DNA of 64,000 bases from Chrysemys picta bellii. Taxonomy: Eukaryota > Chordata > Testudines > Emydidae. The first letter of the stretch is position 1. Every line of letters begins with the position of its first letter. The DNA lies in the NCBI RefSeq assembly GCF_011386835.1, contig NC_088800.1, forward strand, positions 25,038,572-25,102,571, in the 5' to 3' direction. The position numbers and the translations under genes are program-made. Below are positions 1-11,889 of this stretch, one piece after another. Under the pieces are notes generated by a model, which worked only from the letters and a program-made list of their open reading frames with translations, did not search any database and had not been told where the DNA came from.

Positions 1-1789
1 GTGGTAAAAACAGTTAACACCTCTGTGCAATAGGTAGACTGGACATCTCATGGGACTGCCAGCTTTCACTTCCTGGTTTCCCCTTTAAATCCAGCCCAGC
101 AGATGAGTGCAAGAACTGCAGTTGTGCACTGCCACTGTCTGAATAAGACTTGTGGGGAAGGCCCTTTGCACCCTGCCTGGAAGCAGCATGGTATAACACA
201 CAGTTGAGGCCACATATGGGATAGTGTGCGCCCTTCTGCCCCCTTTATTATTGAAGGCCAAGAGTCATGGCAGTGATATGAGCCAAGTTAGTGAAAGCTG
301 CTCCTTTTCCAGCTCTACTAGACTGAACTTGCTGTAGAATTTGGGGTATTGCTCTTACAACTAAGCATCAAAAGGATTCGGATTGTGTTTTGATGCAACC
401 AGTACTAATATTTCTGTAGAGGCCTTATTAATGGAGGAATCTATAATCAAAATGTAGGACAATTTTCATCCTCTTTATCTTGTATTTGGTTGAAGAAGCA
501 GGAGACACAGGAAGTGGTTCAATCTTCCTGAAATTTTGCACGCATGTAGATTAGAGCTGGTTGGAGATCAATAATTCTGTCTCATGACAACTTTCAAGGT
601 TTTGACATTCATTTTTCATTTCATGTTGGAACAAAAACAAAATCTTTTGAATGATTTCATGAAACAGGATTATGTCAAAACTGTCATTTTTGCATCAAAA
701 AGGGAAGGTTTTCGATTTGGTTCTCTTCCCCATCATCTCTCCCCCCTCCCCCCCCAAAAAAAAGTGGCCAGAGAGTCCACCTCAAAAACCTTCCAGTCGA
801 AAACTCTGTAATAAGAAAAAAAATAAAAAAATCTATCAATGTGTCTCTGTGAAATGTTTCAGCTTTGATATATTTTGTCAAAAGTTCAGATTGGCTCTAA
901 TATAGATACAGAAGAATAAATTGTAGCATCAGGAAAAAAATAGCATTAACATTCAATTATGATTGCGCTTCTAAAGGCTTTGGACACTTCTAAACATTTC
1001 TCGCTATATGTCTATCTTTCATTGAAGCCAAACAGTCTGTACTTATGTAAAGTGTAGAGGTCACCATCAGTGATAAATGATCTAACTTCTGGTAGAAAGC
1101 TATTTGTACCCCGCATAGTAAACTGCCCTATGTTCTCCTGTAGATGTCAGATACAGAAGATACGGCAACACAGCTGTGATGAGGTAGTATGGTATGAGTT
1201 ACAGTAACTATACAGAAGTCAAAGCAATTTTTAAAATTAATTTCATCTCACTCCAATTCTAATGAGGCTTGACCCCTTTTTTAATTTGACTGCTATAGCT
1301 GCTTTGTCATAGCACACTGTAGACTGGAATGGCTTTAACCCATTTGTTTGAAAGCCCAACCTTAATCTCTTTAATAAAGAGCAGCAACATAGCTGTCATG
1401 GCCAGTATTAAATAAGAATTTGTAACGAACGACAGCATAGTTACTGAGCTTCCACAGATGCCTTCTGATCTGTTTACATTTCCAACCCCTTCCCTACATT
1501 TTACATGGACTGACTGGAGGCAGAGGCAAGAACAGTTTCTGATCTTCTATTCTCCACTACCCCAAAATGGTCTGGTTATACAACAAGACTGCTGCTGATG
1601 AACCAATCCCACTGGGTTGGTGGGGAAATGCAAATGTCGGGCGGGAGCAAGAAGTCAAGCATACCACAGCGATAGAGCATGCAGCAGGGACACTCAGCCC
1701 ATGCTCTACAAGCTGCAGGTCTGCCTGTGTCTCGGCAGACTGACACAGCACAGGTCCCAGGCGACTTTCCCACCCATACACTCAGGACA
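1..1789. other. non-coding DNA, nothing recognised
   Basis: I see no exon, RNA gene or recognisable repeat here. The short open frames lack splice context and family resemblance. A C-run followed by an A-run lies near 740-765. Confidence 0.5.
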
Positions 1790-1840
1790 GTGTAGGGCAG
1801 GGGTTCTCACAACAAAAATTTTGGTGACCTCATAATGTGG

Positions 1841-1880
1841 CCACCAACTCTTGCTGGTGGCCACCAACTCTTGCTGGTGG
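1841..1880. repeat. 20-bp tandem duplication
   Basis: GCCACCAACTCTTGCTGGTG occurs twice back to back without mismatch. Each unit is itself nearly palindromic (CCACCAA/TGCTGGTGG). It lies in the left part of the hAT element. Confidence 0.95.
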
Positions 1881-2163
1881 CCGCTCTGACAATTTTTCCT
1901 AAAATACTTAATTAACTTTAGGCAAAACAATAAATATGCACATATACATGTCCAAATCATTGTAATTTTTCTATGTAGGGGTTTGCTTTTTCTGCAGACT
2001 CAATAATAAAAATAATGTACAGTTGTCTCTATTCTTTACTGGACCTAAACAGAATAGAAACACGAATAGGGTGCTCTGAACATTCTTGTCTTTTTTCTTG
2101 TGGTTTCTTTTGCCTTTTTAGGTTGTTTGTGTTTTGTTTTGTTTTTTAGACTTGCTAGCTATA

Positions 2164-2229
2164 AGTAAGTCTACTGTGAAAAGTGATATTTGTATGTTTG
2201 TTAATATCACTTTTCACAGCAGACTTACT
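2164..2229. repeat. 27-bp inverted repeat (hairpin)
   Basis: The arms 2164-2190 and 2203-2229 pair at 26 of 27 positions around a 12-nt loop. It sits inside the hAT element and may be a smaller nested palindromic insertion. Confidence 0.9.
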
Positions 2230-2687
2230 CTGCCCCGGCAACCCAGGGACAAATTAAACCCTGGCTGGGGAGGTGGCTACAGAGGCAGCAGGGGCAATGG
2301 GGCACACAGCAGGGGCCAGAGGTAGTGAGGGGTGAGCTCAGGGCCAGAGCCTGCCACAGTGCAGCCAGGGAATGGAGTCCAGAGCCCCACACCCAGAGGA
2401 CAGGGCCTGGGGACAGAGTCCCATGACTGTAGCCTGCCGAAGTCCCGTGGCTGGAGCCTGCCACTTGCCATCCTAGGGCTGATGCCCAACGCCGCCACCA
2501 ACGGGAACGTGGGGAACTCACTGACTGCGTGCTCCCCCAGCTTGTGGGTCTCCGGGAGGGGATGGGGCCCAACCACTGCTGGTGGCCCCTGGGGAGGGGC
2601 CGCTGCCAGGAGGTTGTGGCCGTAAGAAAAACCCCTGATGGCCACATGCGGCTACAGTGGCCACATTTGAGAAATGCTGGTGTAGGG

Positions 2688-3826
2688 TATCATATGATAT
2701 TGCTAAATACAAAGTGACACTGTCTCCTAACACCGACTCTCACAATTAGGATAAGGAAAAAAATATTACCTAAAACAGCTGCTGTGTCTTTTTCAGCTTC
2801 ACTACAGAGCTTCTGCCTAGAACTATTCCCTGCTGGGCTTCCTGTTCAAATTTAAAGAACAATACAGAGCATTGTACATGGACTGTCAGCTTAGGAGCCA
2901 CCAGGATTTCCCTAATAAAAGACACATACGCTTGCCAAAGGAAGAAGATAAAACAGAAGCTTGTCCACCCTCACAGCAACACAGTGCTGATAGGGAGTGG
3001 AAACCACCACCTCTAAGGAAGGGAGAAAAAACAAGCCCCCTCATTTCCTCACTCCACAAAAGCCTCTGGGGAAGAGGGAAAAAGAGGGTATATTGAGGAC
3101 CAGTGCTTTAGATATTTATAGGAATTAAACTTTTCTTTAAGGGGTGGTTGAATGTTCCTAGAAGTAGGGTGGGGGGGAAATCAGCACTGGAAATCACTGG
3201 AATTATGTAGTAAATGAAAAAGCAGAGTGGAGGGAATATGAAAGAGTGGAAACCCCAAAACTGGAGGAGAAAAAAAAACCCAACAACTCAACTTCAAGTG
3301 TGGTTTGTATAAGCAGAAAGTGACATTGCCCTTCACACAAATCATGAGCTGGTTTGTATGAGTGTGTGCAGCTAAAGGCAACATAGATCATAAAATCTAA
3401 TCTGATTGGCTGTTTCAGAAGACCATGCTATAAATTAAACATGCCAGGCTTATTTGTTTAATTTCCTTGGAGTGTGCTATCTGTAAACAGCCTTGGGACC
3501 ATCTGCTTGAGTTTACTTCTGTGGCTACTGGGAACTTCTTTTTAAGAAATCAAGCAAGTTTGATGGAACACTTAGAAATCCCTACCAGGTACTTTAAAAT
3601 AGCTAGTCTAAGTAGCAGAGTACTAGACATCTTCTGACCCTTTACTTACGCGATATATCCATGATCATCCATTTTGGACATAATCCAGTCACTAAAGCTG
3701 GTTGGGAAATGTTTTTCCCTACAAAAGCTATTGAGTTGGGGGGGGGGGGGGCGGAGGAATACAAATTTTTTTTGTCAAAAACCACTTTCAATATTTCTTC
3801 TCAGCCAAATGGTGACGCTCACTGAC
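2688..3826. other. non-coding DNA, nothing recognised
   Basis: No gene or classified repeat is seen. A run of G lies near 3739-3750, just before the LINE fragment begins. Confidence 0.5.
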
Positions 3827-6064
3827 AGATGTGAAAGTGAAAAGGGGTGCAGATGTTGGCAGCGACCACCACCTCATGACAGCCTTCATCAAGCTAAAAC
3901 TGGGTCTACCAAACAAGGGACATAGATGTTATGATATTGACAAGCTAAAGTCCCTTGAAATACAGAAAGCCTTCATTCTGCAGTTAAATGGGTTTCAAGC
4001 ACTTGCAGACCTTGATGAAGAGGAGGGGAATGAGGATGACGCAATCAACAAGAAGTGGGACAAAGTAACAGCAATTTATAAACAGAGCAGCAAAGCCTGT
4101 CTAGGCTACAGGTAGAAAAGGAAGGAAGGAGTGGATTACACCCAGCACATGGAATGCCATAGAAACCAGACAAGCCCTGAAGAAAAAAAAGTTTTAGACA
4201 CAAAATCCCAGAAGCTAAAGGACAAATACCATGAGCAGCATAGCAAGGCACGCTGGAGTGTCAAACGCCTTGTGAGAGCGGACAAATGGCATTATATGGA
4301 TAATCTTGCAACACAAGCAGAGGATGCAGCTTCTCGTGGTGAACAAGGAACCATCTACAAAATGACGCAGCTGATCAGTGGTAAACGGCAGACACCAACA
4401 AACATTCTTATCAGGAACAAACAAGGCCACCTACTAACAACCAAAAAAGAACAAGAAATGCGCTGGACAGAGCATTTCAAAGAATTGCTGAACAGGGAGC
4501 CACCTAAAGAGGAAGCAAACATCCAAGAGACAGAAGAAGATTTTGATAGCAACACAGACACCCCAACTAAGGAAGAGATCATTCAAGCCATCAAATCCTT
4601 TAAAAATGGGAAAGCTCCTGGCAAGGATAACTTGAATGCAGAATTGTTCAAGGTAAATCCTAAATTAGCAGCATCTATCCTGGCCCCTCTATTTACATCA
4701 GTCTGGGAAAGGGAAAAGGTGCCAGATGAGTGGACCAATGGGGTTATAGTGAAGATACCAAAGAAAGGAACTCTCAGTGACTGTAATAACTGGTGTGATA
4801 TCACACTTTTATCTGTGCCAAGCAAAGTATTATGTAAGATCATAGTCCAGCATATATCAGAGGCACTTGATAGCATTCTCAGAAAAGAGTAAGCTCGTTT
4901 TTGGAAAGGGCGTGGATGCACAGACCAGATCTTTATTCTACGAAACATAATAAAACAGTACTTAGAATGGCAAAGGTAACTCTACATAAATTTCATAGAC
5001 TTTGAGAAGGCTCTTGATAGCATTCACAGGACCAGCCTATGATGCATTCTGCGAGCATATGGAATTCCCTTCTGTATAATCAATGTCATCAAAAGTTTCT
5101 ATTTCAACTTTACATGCAGTGTTGATCACGGTGAGCTCAGTTTTGAAAAGTCAAAACAGGAGTACGTCAGGGGTGTGCCACGTCTGCAATCCTTTTCAAC
5201 ATTGCCATCGACTGGGTAATGCGGCGTACAACAGAAAGACATGCCAAGAGGCATTAAAGGGACATTCTTCTCATCCCTTGAAAACCTGGACTTCGCAGAT
5301 AATGTTGCTCTCCTATCACAGACCCAACACAATATACAAGAAAAAACAACTTGACTCAATGCAGTCAGCCAGCAAATTGGACTGAAAATCAACCACAATA
5401 AGACAGATATCACGACCTTTAATATTGCCTCACCATCACCAGTACGGATAGAGGATTATATTCTCACCAATGTAGAAACATTCACATACTTGGGCAGCAC
5501 TATCAGCCAGGACGGTGGAACAAGCCAGGACATCCGGAACAAAAATCAATAGAGCCAGGAACACCTTCAAGAGCTTAAATACAGTCTGGAAATCATCAAA
5601 ATACAACACCAAAACCAAACTCAAGACTTCTCAGAGCTGTGTACTTTCAACACTACTTTATAGTGCAGAATGAGAAAGTATAACCTGTCCAAACTGCTTC
5701 ATTCCATACAACCTGCCTCAGAAAAATCCTCCATATCTTTTGGCCCAAAACAATCTCAAACCAAGATCTATTGACACAGTGCAGCCAAGAGGATCTGAGC
5801 ATCATCATTGCCAGGAGGCGTTGGAGATGGATCGGTCATGTGCTTCGAATGGAAACTGATTCCATCACCAGAGTAGAAATAAGATTGACACCTGAAGGCA
5901 AGCAAAAATGAGGCCGCCCGAAGACAGCATGGCGAAGAGCTGTGGAAGCCGAGGTGAAAAACCTGGGCCCCAGCTGGGAAACTATTGAAAGACTTGCCAG
6001 AAACAGACAAGAGTGGAGGAGCTTCATCACTGCCCTAAATGCTAGAGGCGTAATAGGAACATGA
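3827..6064 (+). pseudogene. 5'-truncated RTE-like LINE, endonuclease/reverse transcriptase remnant
   Basis: A broken non-LTR retrotransposon ORF2 read on the plus strand. It begins inside the end of an apurinic-type endonuclease domain, with GADVGSDHHL (about 3845-3875) carrying the terminal SDHH motif. The clearest open stretch, 4131-4892, holds the start of the reverse transcriptase: a KNGKAPGKD block, then VPDEWTNGVIVKIPKKG and LLSVPSKVLCKI. Later parts recur in shifted frames: QDQIF/IDFEK near 4920-5000, a catalytic-box relic FADN near 5298, FTYLGSTISQDGGT near 5485, and the tail RRAVEAEVKNL to LNARGVIG near 5935-6060. Several stops and frameshifts and loss of the second catalytic Asp (FADD to FADN) show it is dead. 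The RTE-like or Nimb-like assignment rests on the block order and the SDHH and YLGS motifs. The subfamily is not certain. Confidence 0.85.
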
Positions 6065-7640
6065 TGATACTTCCTCCCTGCCCTGCTCTCCAAGCTTCAG
6101 GCCAGTATTATTCAAGGGAGCAGGATGAGACATGTGGAGCTCAAAAGAAAAATTAAGGAAAAGCAATCTCTAGTATATTGCTTATGATTTTCCCACTACC
6201 AATTGTCTTTGAGGCTTGGGGTATGTTAGTAAACACACATCTCCTTAGCTGTAAGCTGACAGACCTTTGTCTGTCATGTGATGGTTACTTTTCATAAAGA
6301 GTTCTTTCTTTATTCTGAAGAAACTGCATGGCCATGGAGGCATTACATGACATTTTTCTTTTGCTACGTTCAGAACATTACATGCCAGACGGACTTCCTG
6401 CCCCTCCCCAAAGAGGAATTTCCTACTAATATCTTTATTCAGAACATATCTACATTGCCTCCAAGAAAGGTGCTCTACTGTCTTATACACAGCACTTATG
6501 TGTGTATAGTTCAGAGGTCTGGGGGTGCACACGTGCACCCTAACACTTTCCAGAGAAAGCGTACTAAATTACTCAGGAAAAATAGGTTGCTAGTGATCAA
6601 ACTAATGTAACTAATGTAGATTCATTTCAGAAAGATATATTAGAGTATCTCAAAGGCAATGTTCAACTCAAGGAAAATTCAGACCAATAATTACTGTACA
6701 ATCAAGATCAGCAAAGTCTAACACACATTAGTAAGAATCAGAAGATCCCATGCAAACTGTAACCATCAAAATGAATACAGTGATCTGAACTTAACAGTTA
6801 CCACAAAAATTATGACTATAAAAAAAAAAAGATATTAAAACCAATGAAATGGAACTTGCGTGATAAAATGCAAATAGATATGAAAGAAGCCATTCATATA
6901 TGGATGTCTACCCACAAATCACAAGAGAGAAGCGGTATACAGGACATTTTCCAACAAATGGAGTTTGTCTGCTTCAACAGACCATTAAAATAAATGCTGC
7001 CTTTCATGGCCTGTATAAAGCAGTCATAGAATTACATATTAAAACCCAGGCCCCCGTCCTGTACTCGATCCCTGCAGGCAGATCCCTGCACACATGCAGA
7101 GTCCCACTGACTTCACAGGCCTCTACATAGGCACAAAAGTCCAGCCATGTGGATCCAATTGTGGAACTGGGACTCTAGTCAGGGAAAATGTCTGGCAATA
7201 AACATACAGGTCTCCCCACTCTCTTTTAGATTTGTACCAACATACCGGCTATATTTAAATCTAACCTTTCAGAAAATTGTTTAAAATTGAGATCTATAAG
7301 CAGTGCAGAATGCTTGTTACTACTTCTGCAGTTTCAAAGCATTACGTGAAAGGTACTTTATCAAACAGTGAAATAGATCATCTTAACTGATATTTATCAG
7401 CACAGCTCCACTGCCTGTAATGGAACTACACCAATATACACTAGCTGAGAATCTAGCCAGAGAATCCCAAGCTCATTTTGTCCAACTCTTAAAACAGCCA
7501 CATAGCATCCAATCCTGCTCCTATTTAAGTCAATAGCTGGCCCCTGTTTTATTAGTAGGAGCCAAGTTATTTGAGAAGAATGCATTATTCCTATAACACT
7601 TTTTTTAAAATGTAGAAAGAGGTCAAATATATTCTTGGTG
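6065..7640. other. non-coding DNA, nothing classified
   Basis: No exon or clear mobile element. Around 7430-7560 there is a fragment with CAATCCTGCTCC and AAGTCAATAG, which resembles old amniote MITE debris. Confidence 0.45.
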
Positions 7641-8306
7641 ATGAATGAAGACAGTCAGAAAGGGGTTAAAAGCAGCCAAGGGAGGCTGGTTGGGAAGTCA
7701 GACACATGTGTGGTTGCACCCAATTAGGGCACAGTTGGCCTGGATAAAAGGGCAGGCTGAGAGAGGAGACTCTTGCTCCAGCTGGGGAGCAGAGAGGACC
7801 AGGCTACCTGGGAGAGCAAGCAGGCTACGTGAGACAGAGCAGGGCTGGGGAAGGGCAGAGCAAGCTGAGGAGTTCTGGCCTGGTGAGTCCCCAGGCTGAG
7901 GCCTTGCTAAAGGCCAGGGGAGGTACTAGAGCTGCAGGGAGGCAGCTGGGGCTAGAAAGGCAGCAGGTCCACCCCTTGACAGTAATGAGTGGCCATTTCA
8001 GACTGCAGTTTGCTCCTGAGGGAAGTGGCTAGATGACGACTGGCAGTAGCCTCTGAGGCAAGATGGGTATAGGGGGTTGGGGCTCCCTTGGGAGGGGAGA
8101 CAGAGTGTGGGGGCAGTACTGTGAGGCAGTACCCCAAGGTAAGGGGCACTGGAGTCCGGGAGGGACATGGGGCCAGAGGTGGAGACAAAAGGGCAGGTAA
8201 CTGAGGATGAGAAACTGTCCAGAGGAGGGCGCTCCTGAGCTGGATGAGCTAATTCCCGGACTGAACAGTAGGAGGCGCTGCACCGGTGAGTCAGCGCTCT
8301 GCTACA
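7641..8306 (+). other. possible degenerate LTR-like or other GC-rich repeat
   Basis: The segment differs in composition from its flanks. It has a purine- and G-rich body, a TATA-like GGATAAAAGG at about 7742, and ends near GCTCTGCTACA. These traits suggest an old LTR in plus orientation, but I could not find a convincing target duplication or matching TG...CA ends. The open frames inside (for example 7645-7899) have no family resemblance. Confidence 0.3.
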
Positions 8307-9559
8307 TGGTATTACACCAATTTGACCCAAAGTTTCTTGCTGCAGAATTCTCTCTTCCTTAAGACACTTCTGTTTCCTTTTTGACTTGAACTCATTTCCT
8401 TGATTCTTCTAGGATTTCTTCCAAGACTGCTTTTCCATCAAATGCTAAAGCAGAGTTTATTTTCGTTTTTTAATTGGAGGAAACTTGCTTAACTTTTGTT
8501 GGTTGTCCATTTTAATGGATTAGAAAACTAGATCACTGAATTGTTTACAGTTTATTTGATTCCCTTCCTAATGACAACACTAACTATCCTCATCTTGAAT
8601 AATTTTCCTATAGTTTAGTTATTTATTTTTAGCAGCACTGTGATAAAAGTTTGAGTTAAAGAAAGTGCTCTGAGCAGCTCAGACAGAGAATGATGAAAAC
8701 AGAATATATGTTGGAAAATGGGCAAGTTCACCAATACCATCTTGAGATAGTAACAGAAAGTGGTGAAAAATTAGCTAGAATTATAGTAACTAGATACAGG
8801 AGGGGAAAAATAAATCCCCAAATGAGTTAGTTTAAACTATTTTTAAAAATTCTTTAAATAATCAGACTAACTAGAATGGATTATGAAACTGATTTCCAAA
8901 CAGGATATTTAACACCCACTTTAAAATTATTCAGAAATATTACATTAAAAGAACAAAATGGGCACCTTAAATTATAACAGCAAATCTATCTAGCAGAACA
9001 GGAAAAGGATTACAACGAGCCTGACTCTGGGAAGTTTACAGGGAGTTTTGTTCCAGGCTATTTTACCTAATACTGTTTTGAACAAGATAGTTCTTTATAA
9101 GACCACAGCATACGAATCCCAACAAAGAAAGAAACTGTTCATGTATCTGCTTAATGAGGTTTGGGGCTCAGCCTTGTAAGTGTAATAAACTGACTAAGAA
9201 AGGGATGGAAGGAAAGGGAAATAAGCCCAATGGCAGAAAGATGGTTCATCCAAGTCGAAACATTTATGGAACCTAATTTTTTAGACTTCTATTTACAATA
9301 GATACACTGCACTGAAGCTTAATCAGACTATCTGAGGCCTTTTCAAAATCAGATAAGCAGAATCTGGTGGCTTCAAAGCTAAGAAGGACCACGAGTTTGG
9401 GAGCAGACTTGTGATTTTCCCGCAAAAAGGAGGATGATAATGGTTCCTTCTGCTCGGTGAATAATTCCTTCTAGTTTATTTATGGTATGGTGAAGATGGC
9501 AGCCTTAGAGGTCACTACAGTTAGTTCTTTATCCCAGCTACAGTTAAGCATTATGTGAA

Positions 9560-9900
9560 TAATGGGTTTTTCAATTCATTGGCAATTGTCCCGCCCCCCA
9601 AAAAAATCAAACAAAATTTGTTTCAGATCAAATGAAAGAGTTTGCTTTAATTTTGAGCATTTCATTTTTTTAATTTTAATAAATTGGAAGGAAATTTCTC
9701 ACAAGCCATTTCAAACCAAAAAATCTAACCATTTCATTTCAAAGATGTAGTCATAACATTTAGACTTGTAGAGGGGTGGGGTGTGGGTGTGTGTTGATAC
9801 AACACACACAATTCATGAAAAACGACAACTTCTTAAAATTGTTCTCTGTTGCTACATTTTTCACCAAAAAAATTTCACCCAGCTCCAGTGAGCACTGTGA
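9560..9900. repeat. AT-rich repeat fragment ending in a 'cccagctc' tail
   Basis: A run of AAATTT- and TTTCA-rich sequence ends in TTTCACCCAGCTC. This matches in style the segment at 21130-21645, which ends TTTGCCCAGCTC, and a shorter piece near 584-730. They are probably diverged copies of one family. The boundaries are approximate. Confidence 0.35.
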
Positions 9901-11212
9901 TGGTAACTGCCAACAAGTGCTCAGGGGCCATAATGGGGAGTAGTGATCTGGGGATCTGTACAATTTATTAACTCTGTATGCATCATTACCAAGCTGCAAA
10001 CTCCCTTCTTAATATGGAGGCTAAGTATCTTCTGTTTTTTTTCCCCTTTATGTTGGATTTGAAATGCCAAAGCTGCTGACACAAGAGGGTTGCTGAATTC
10101 AGTGTTCAGCTACTGAAATGTAATTGCTTATTGCTCTAGACAAAAGACTGGCTCTGACCATGAAAACTGATTTGTCAGGGAGAAGGTCACCTGACAACAA
10201 AGTGTCCTGGATTTGCCTCCTCAGATGTCACCTCACAAAGGGACTGGAAGGTTACAAAGGGCAGGTGCTAATCTATTTGGGGATTCTACAGACTTTCACC
10301 AGCTCACGCTGAGTGGAGCTGCATATAGGAGACTGATGAGCCCAAGAAACATGCCAGAGAGGCCAAGGGAGGAAACAAAGGGGGGGGGGGGGAAGAAAAT
10401 CATGGCCTAAGATGAACCAAAAACATTTCAGGATCCTCTGAGGAGTATCCTTTGGGCTGAGCTACAAAATCCCACAACACAGATATGTTTGCAGTCCTAA
10501 AACTGTCTTCTTAAAATCAAGTTGCATTTGTTATACAATTGACCATCCCTGTTCTTTTGCTCACTCGCATGTTAATTATATGCAAGAGCTGGCCCAACTT
10601 TGTAGGATGCACAATTTAAAAATCAACCCACAAAGAGAAGCAGCTCATGAGGTTTCACGTGTAAAACTACACACCCTTCTACCAGCAGAGATGGTAGAAA
10701 GGGAGGCTAGTCTCTTTCTGAATAATCTATTTCACACACAAAGATCCTGCATCAGGGTACACTAGCACAGATCCTTGTGGTCATGGAATCTCATAGATAT
10801 ACATTGATCTACATGAATACAGAAGTTTAGCCCAGTGGATCTTGATGCACATGCAGGGCCAAAAATCAGATTTCTTCTTTCTGTAAATTGTTTTATCCTC
10901 CATAATTTAGTTTAGCTATAAAAAGCTTATGTATTACTGCCGTACTTAGATTAAATATACAGCTAAAATATAATTTTACCCCATAACAGAAATTCATACT
11001 ACAAGATCATTAAAAAAAGTCTTGTTTCAGTTTTGTTTTATATGTACGTCAGTAGTTATTATTTGCATAATATTTTGCTAATGTATCTTTACATAAGAGT
11101 TTAGGTAATTATAGTCTCAGACTATGGGCCAAAAATTCTACTCAGTTACACTGAATAAATATTTAATCTGTATTTATTTATGCAATGACTGACCCAGTTG
11201 TAAAGCAGAATA

Positions 11213-11395
11213 TCATCCTGTATCAGCAATCTGAGAAATACTTTTCAATAGAAAGCATATATAAATCAAGAGTAAAATAAACTTTCCTGCCTCTAAAAAG
11301 TTTTTAAGACCGTTTACAGAGAAACCCCCTGCAGCACTGATGGCCTTAGCTAGGTCTCCCACAACCTCAGTCAGGTTGGTTTTTGACTCAAACAT
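11213..11395 (-). other. protein-like open frame, unassigned
   Basis: A 60-residue minus-strand frame whose first part, FESKTNLTEVVGDLAKAISA and onward to about residue 37, has a protein-like composition. The remainder is typical non-coding translation. I do not recognise a family and see no good splice acceptor in front of it. It may be chance, a processed gene fragment or an exon. Confidence 0.15.
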
Positions 11396-11768
11396 TTACA
11401 ATCACCAAACACATCATTCTAAAAACAAAAAAGCCATTTTACTCAGCATCAAAGAGCTGCATTTTGTTTAGCTACTTACAAAAGATAGAGCAGAACAGTC
11501 TACATAACACCATATACTGCATTTATAGAGTCTTAACTTCACTTTCACCTCCAGGACTTGAGGATTTAGTACAGCTGATTAAGTCTATATCAAAGATGAA
11601 ATAAAGATGTTTAAAATCAACTTGTCAAAGTACAAGGAAAGAATTGTTTAAAAAAAAAAAAAAAAAACAAGAGTATTTAGTTTCATTTATGATACTTTCT
11701 GGTGCTGACATGAGTTTAACACAGTAAAATATGTATGTAAATCATTGAGAGAAAAGGAGTTTACGTAC

Positions 11769-11889
11769 CTGGGATTAACAGGAAATAGATCTGTAGTTTT
11801 CCAGATCTACTTTAATTACAAGTTTCCCAGTGCTGATGCAGTTTGGATCTCTTGAACACCACATCCATGCAAAGAAAGTTGGTTTTCAT
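11769..11889 (-). other. candidate non-coding exon on the minus strand
   Basis: Read on the minus strand, a pyrimidine-containing tract ending CCATTGTAG is followed by 121 bp and then a strong donor, CCCAG|GTACGTAA. This is the form of an internal exon. It would fit a 5' untranslated exon of a minus-strand gene starting at the CpG block near 41 kb. There is no coding support, so the call rests on splice signals alone. Confidence 0.25.

Larger units (their letters stand above)
1798..2679. mobile_element. non-autonomous hAT-type transposon
   Basis: An 882-bp element flanked by the perfect 8-bp duplication GTGTAGGG (1790-1797 and 2680-2687). An 8-bp duplication is the hallmark of hAT insertion. 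The ends are imperfect inverted repeats, CAGGGGTTCTCA at the left and TTTGAGAAATGCTG at the right. The interior has no transposase. It contains a 20-bp tandem duplication, a near-perfect hairpin and a GC-rich segment at 2225-2650 whose long open frames look like composition artefacts. Confidence 0.85.

Noticed and set aside
2225..2647. Open frames of up to 140 residues on both strands
   Set aside because: They lie in the GC-rich middle of a hAT element with a clear target duplication, overlap on both strands and show no domain.
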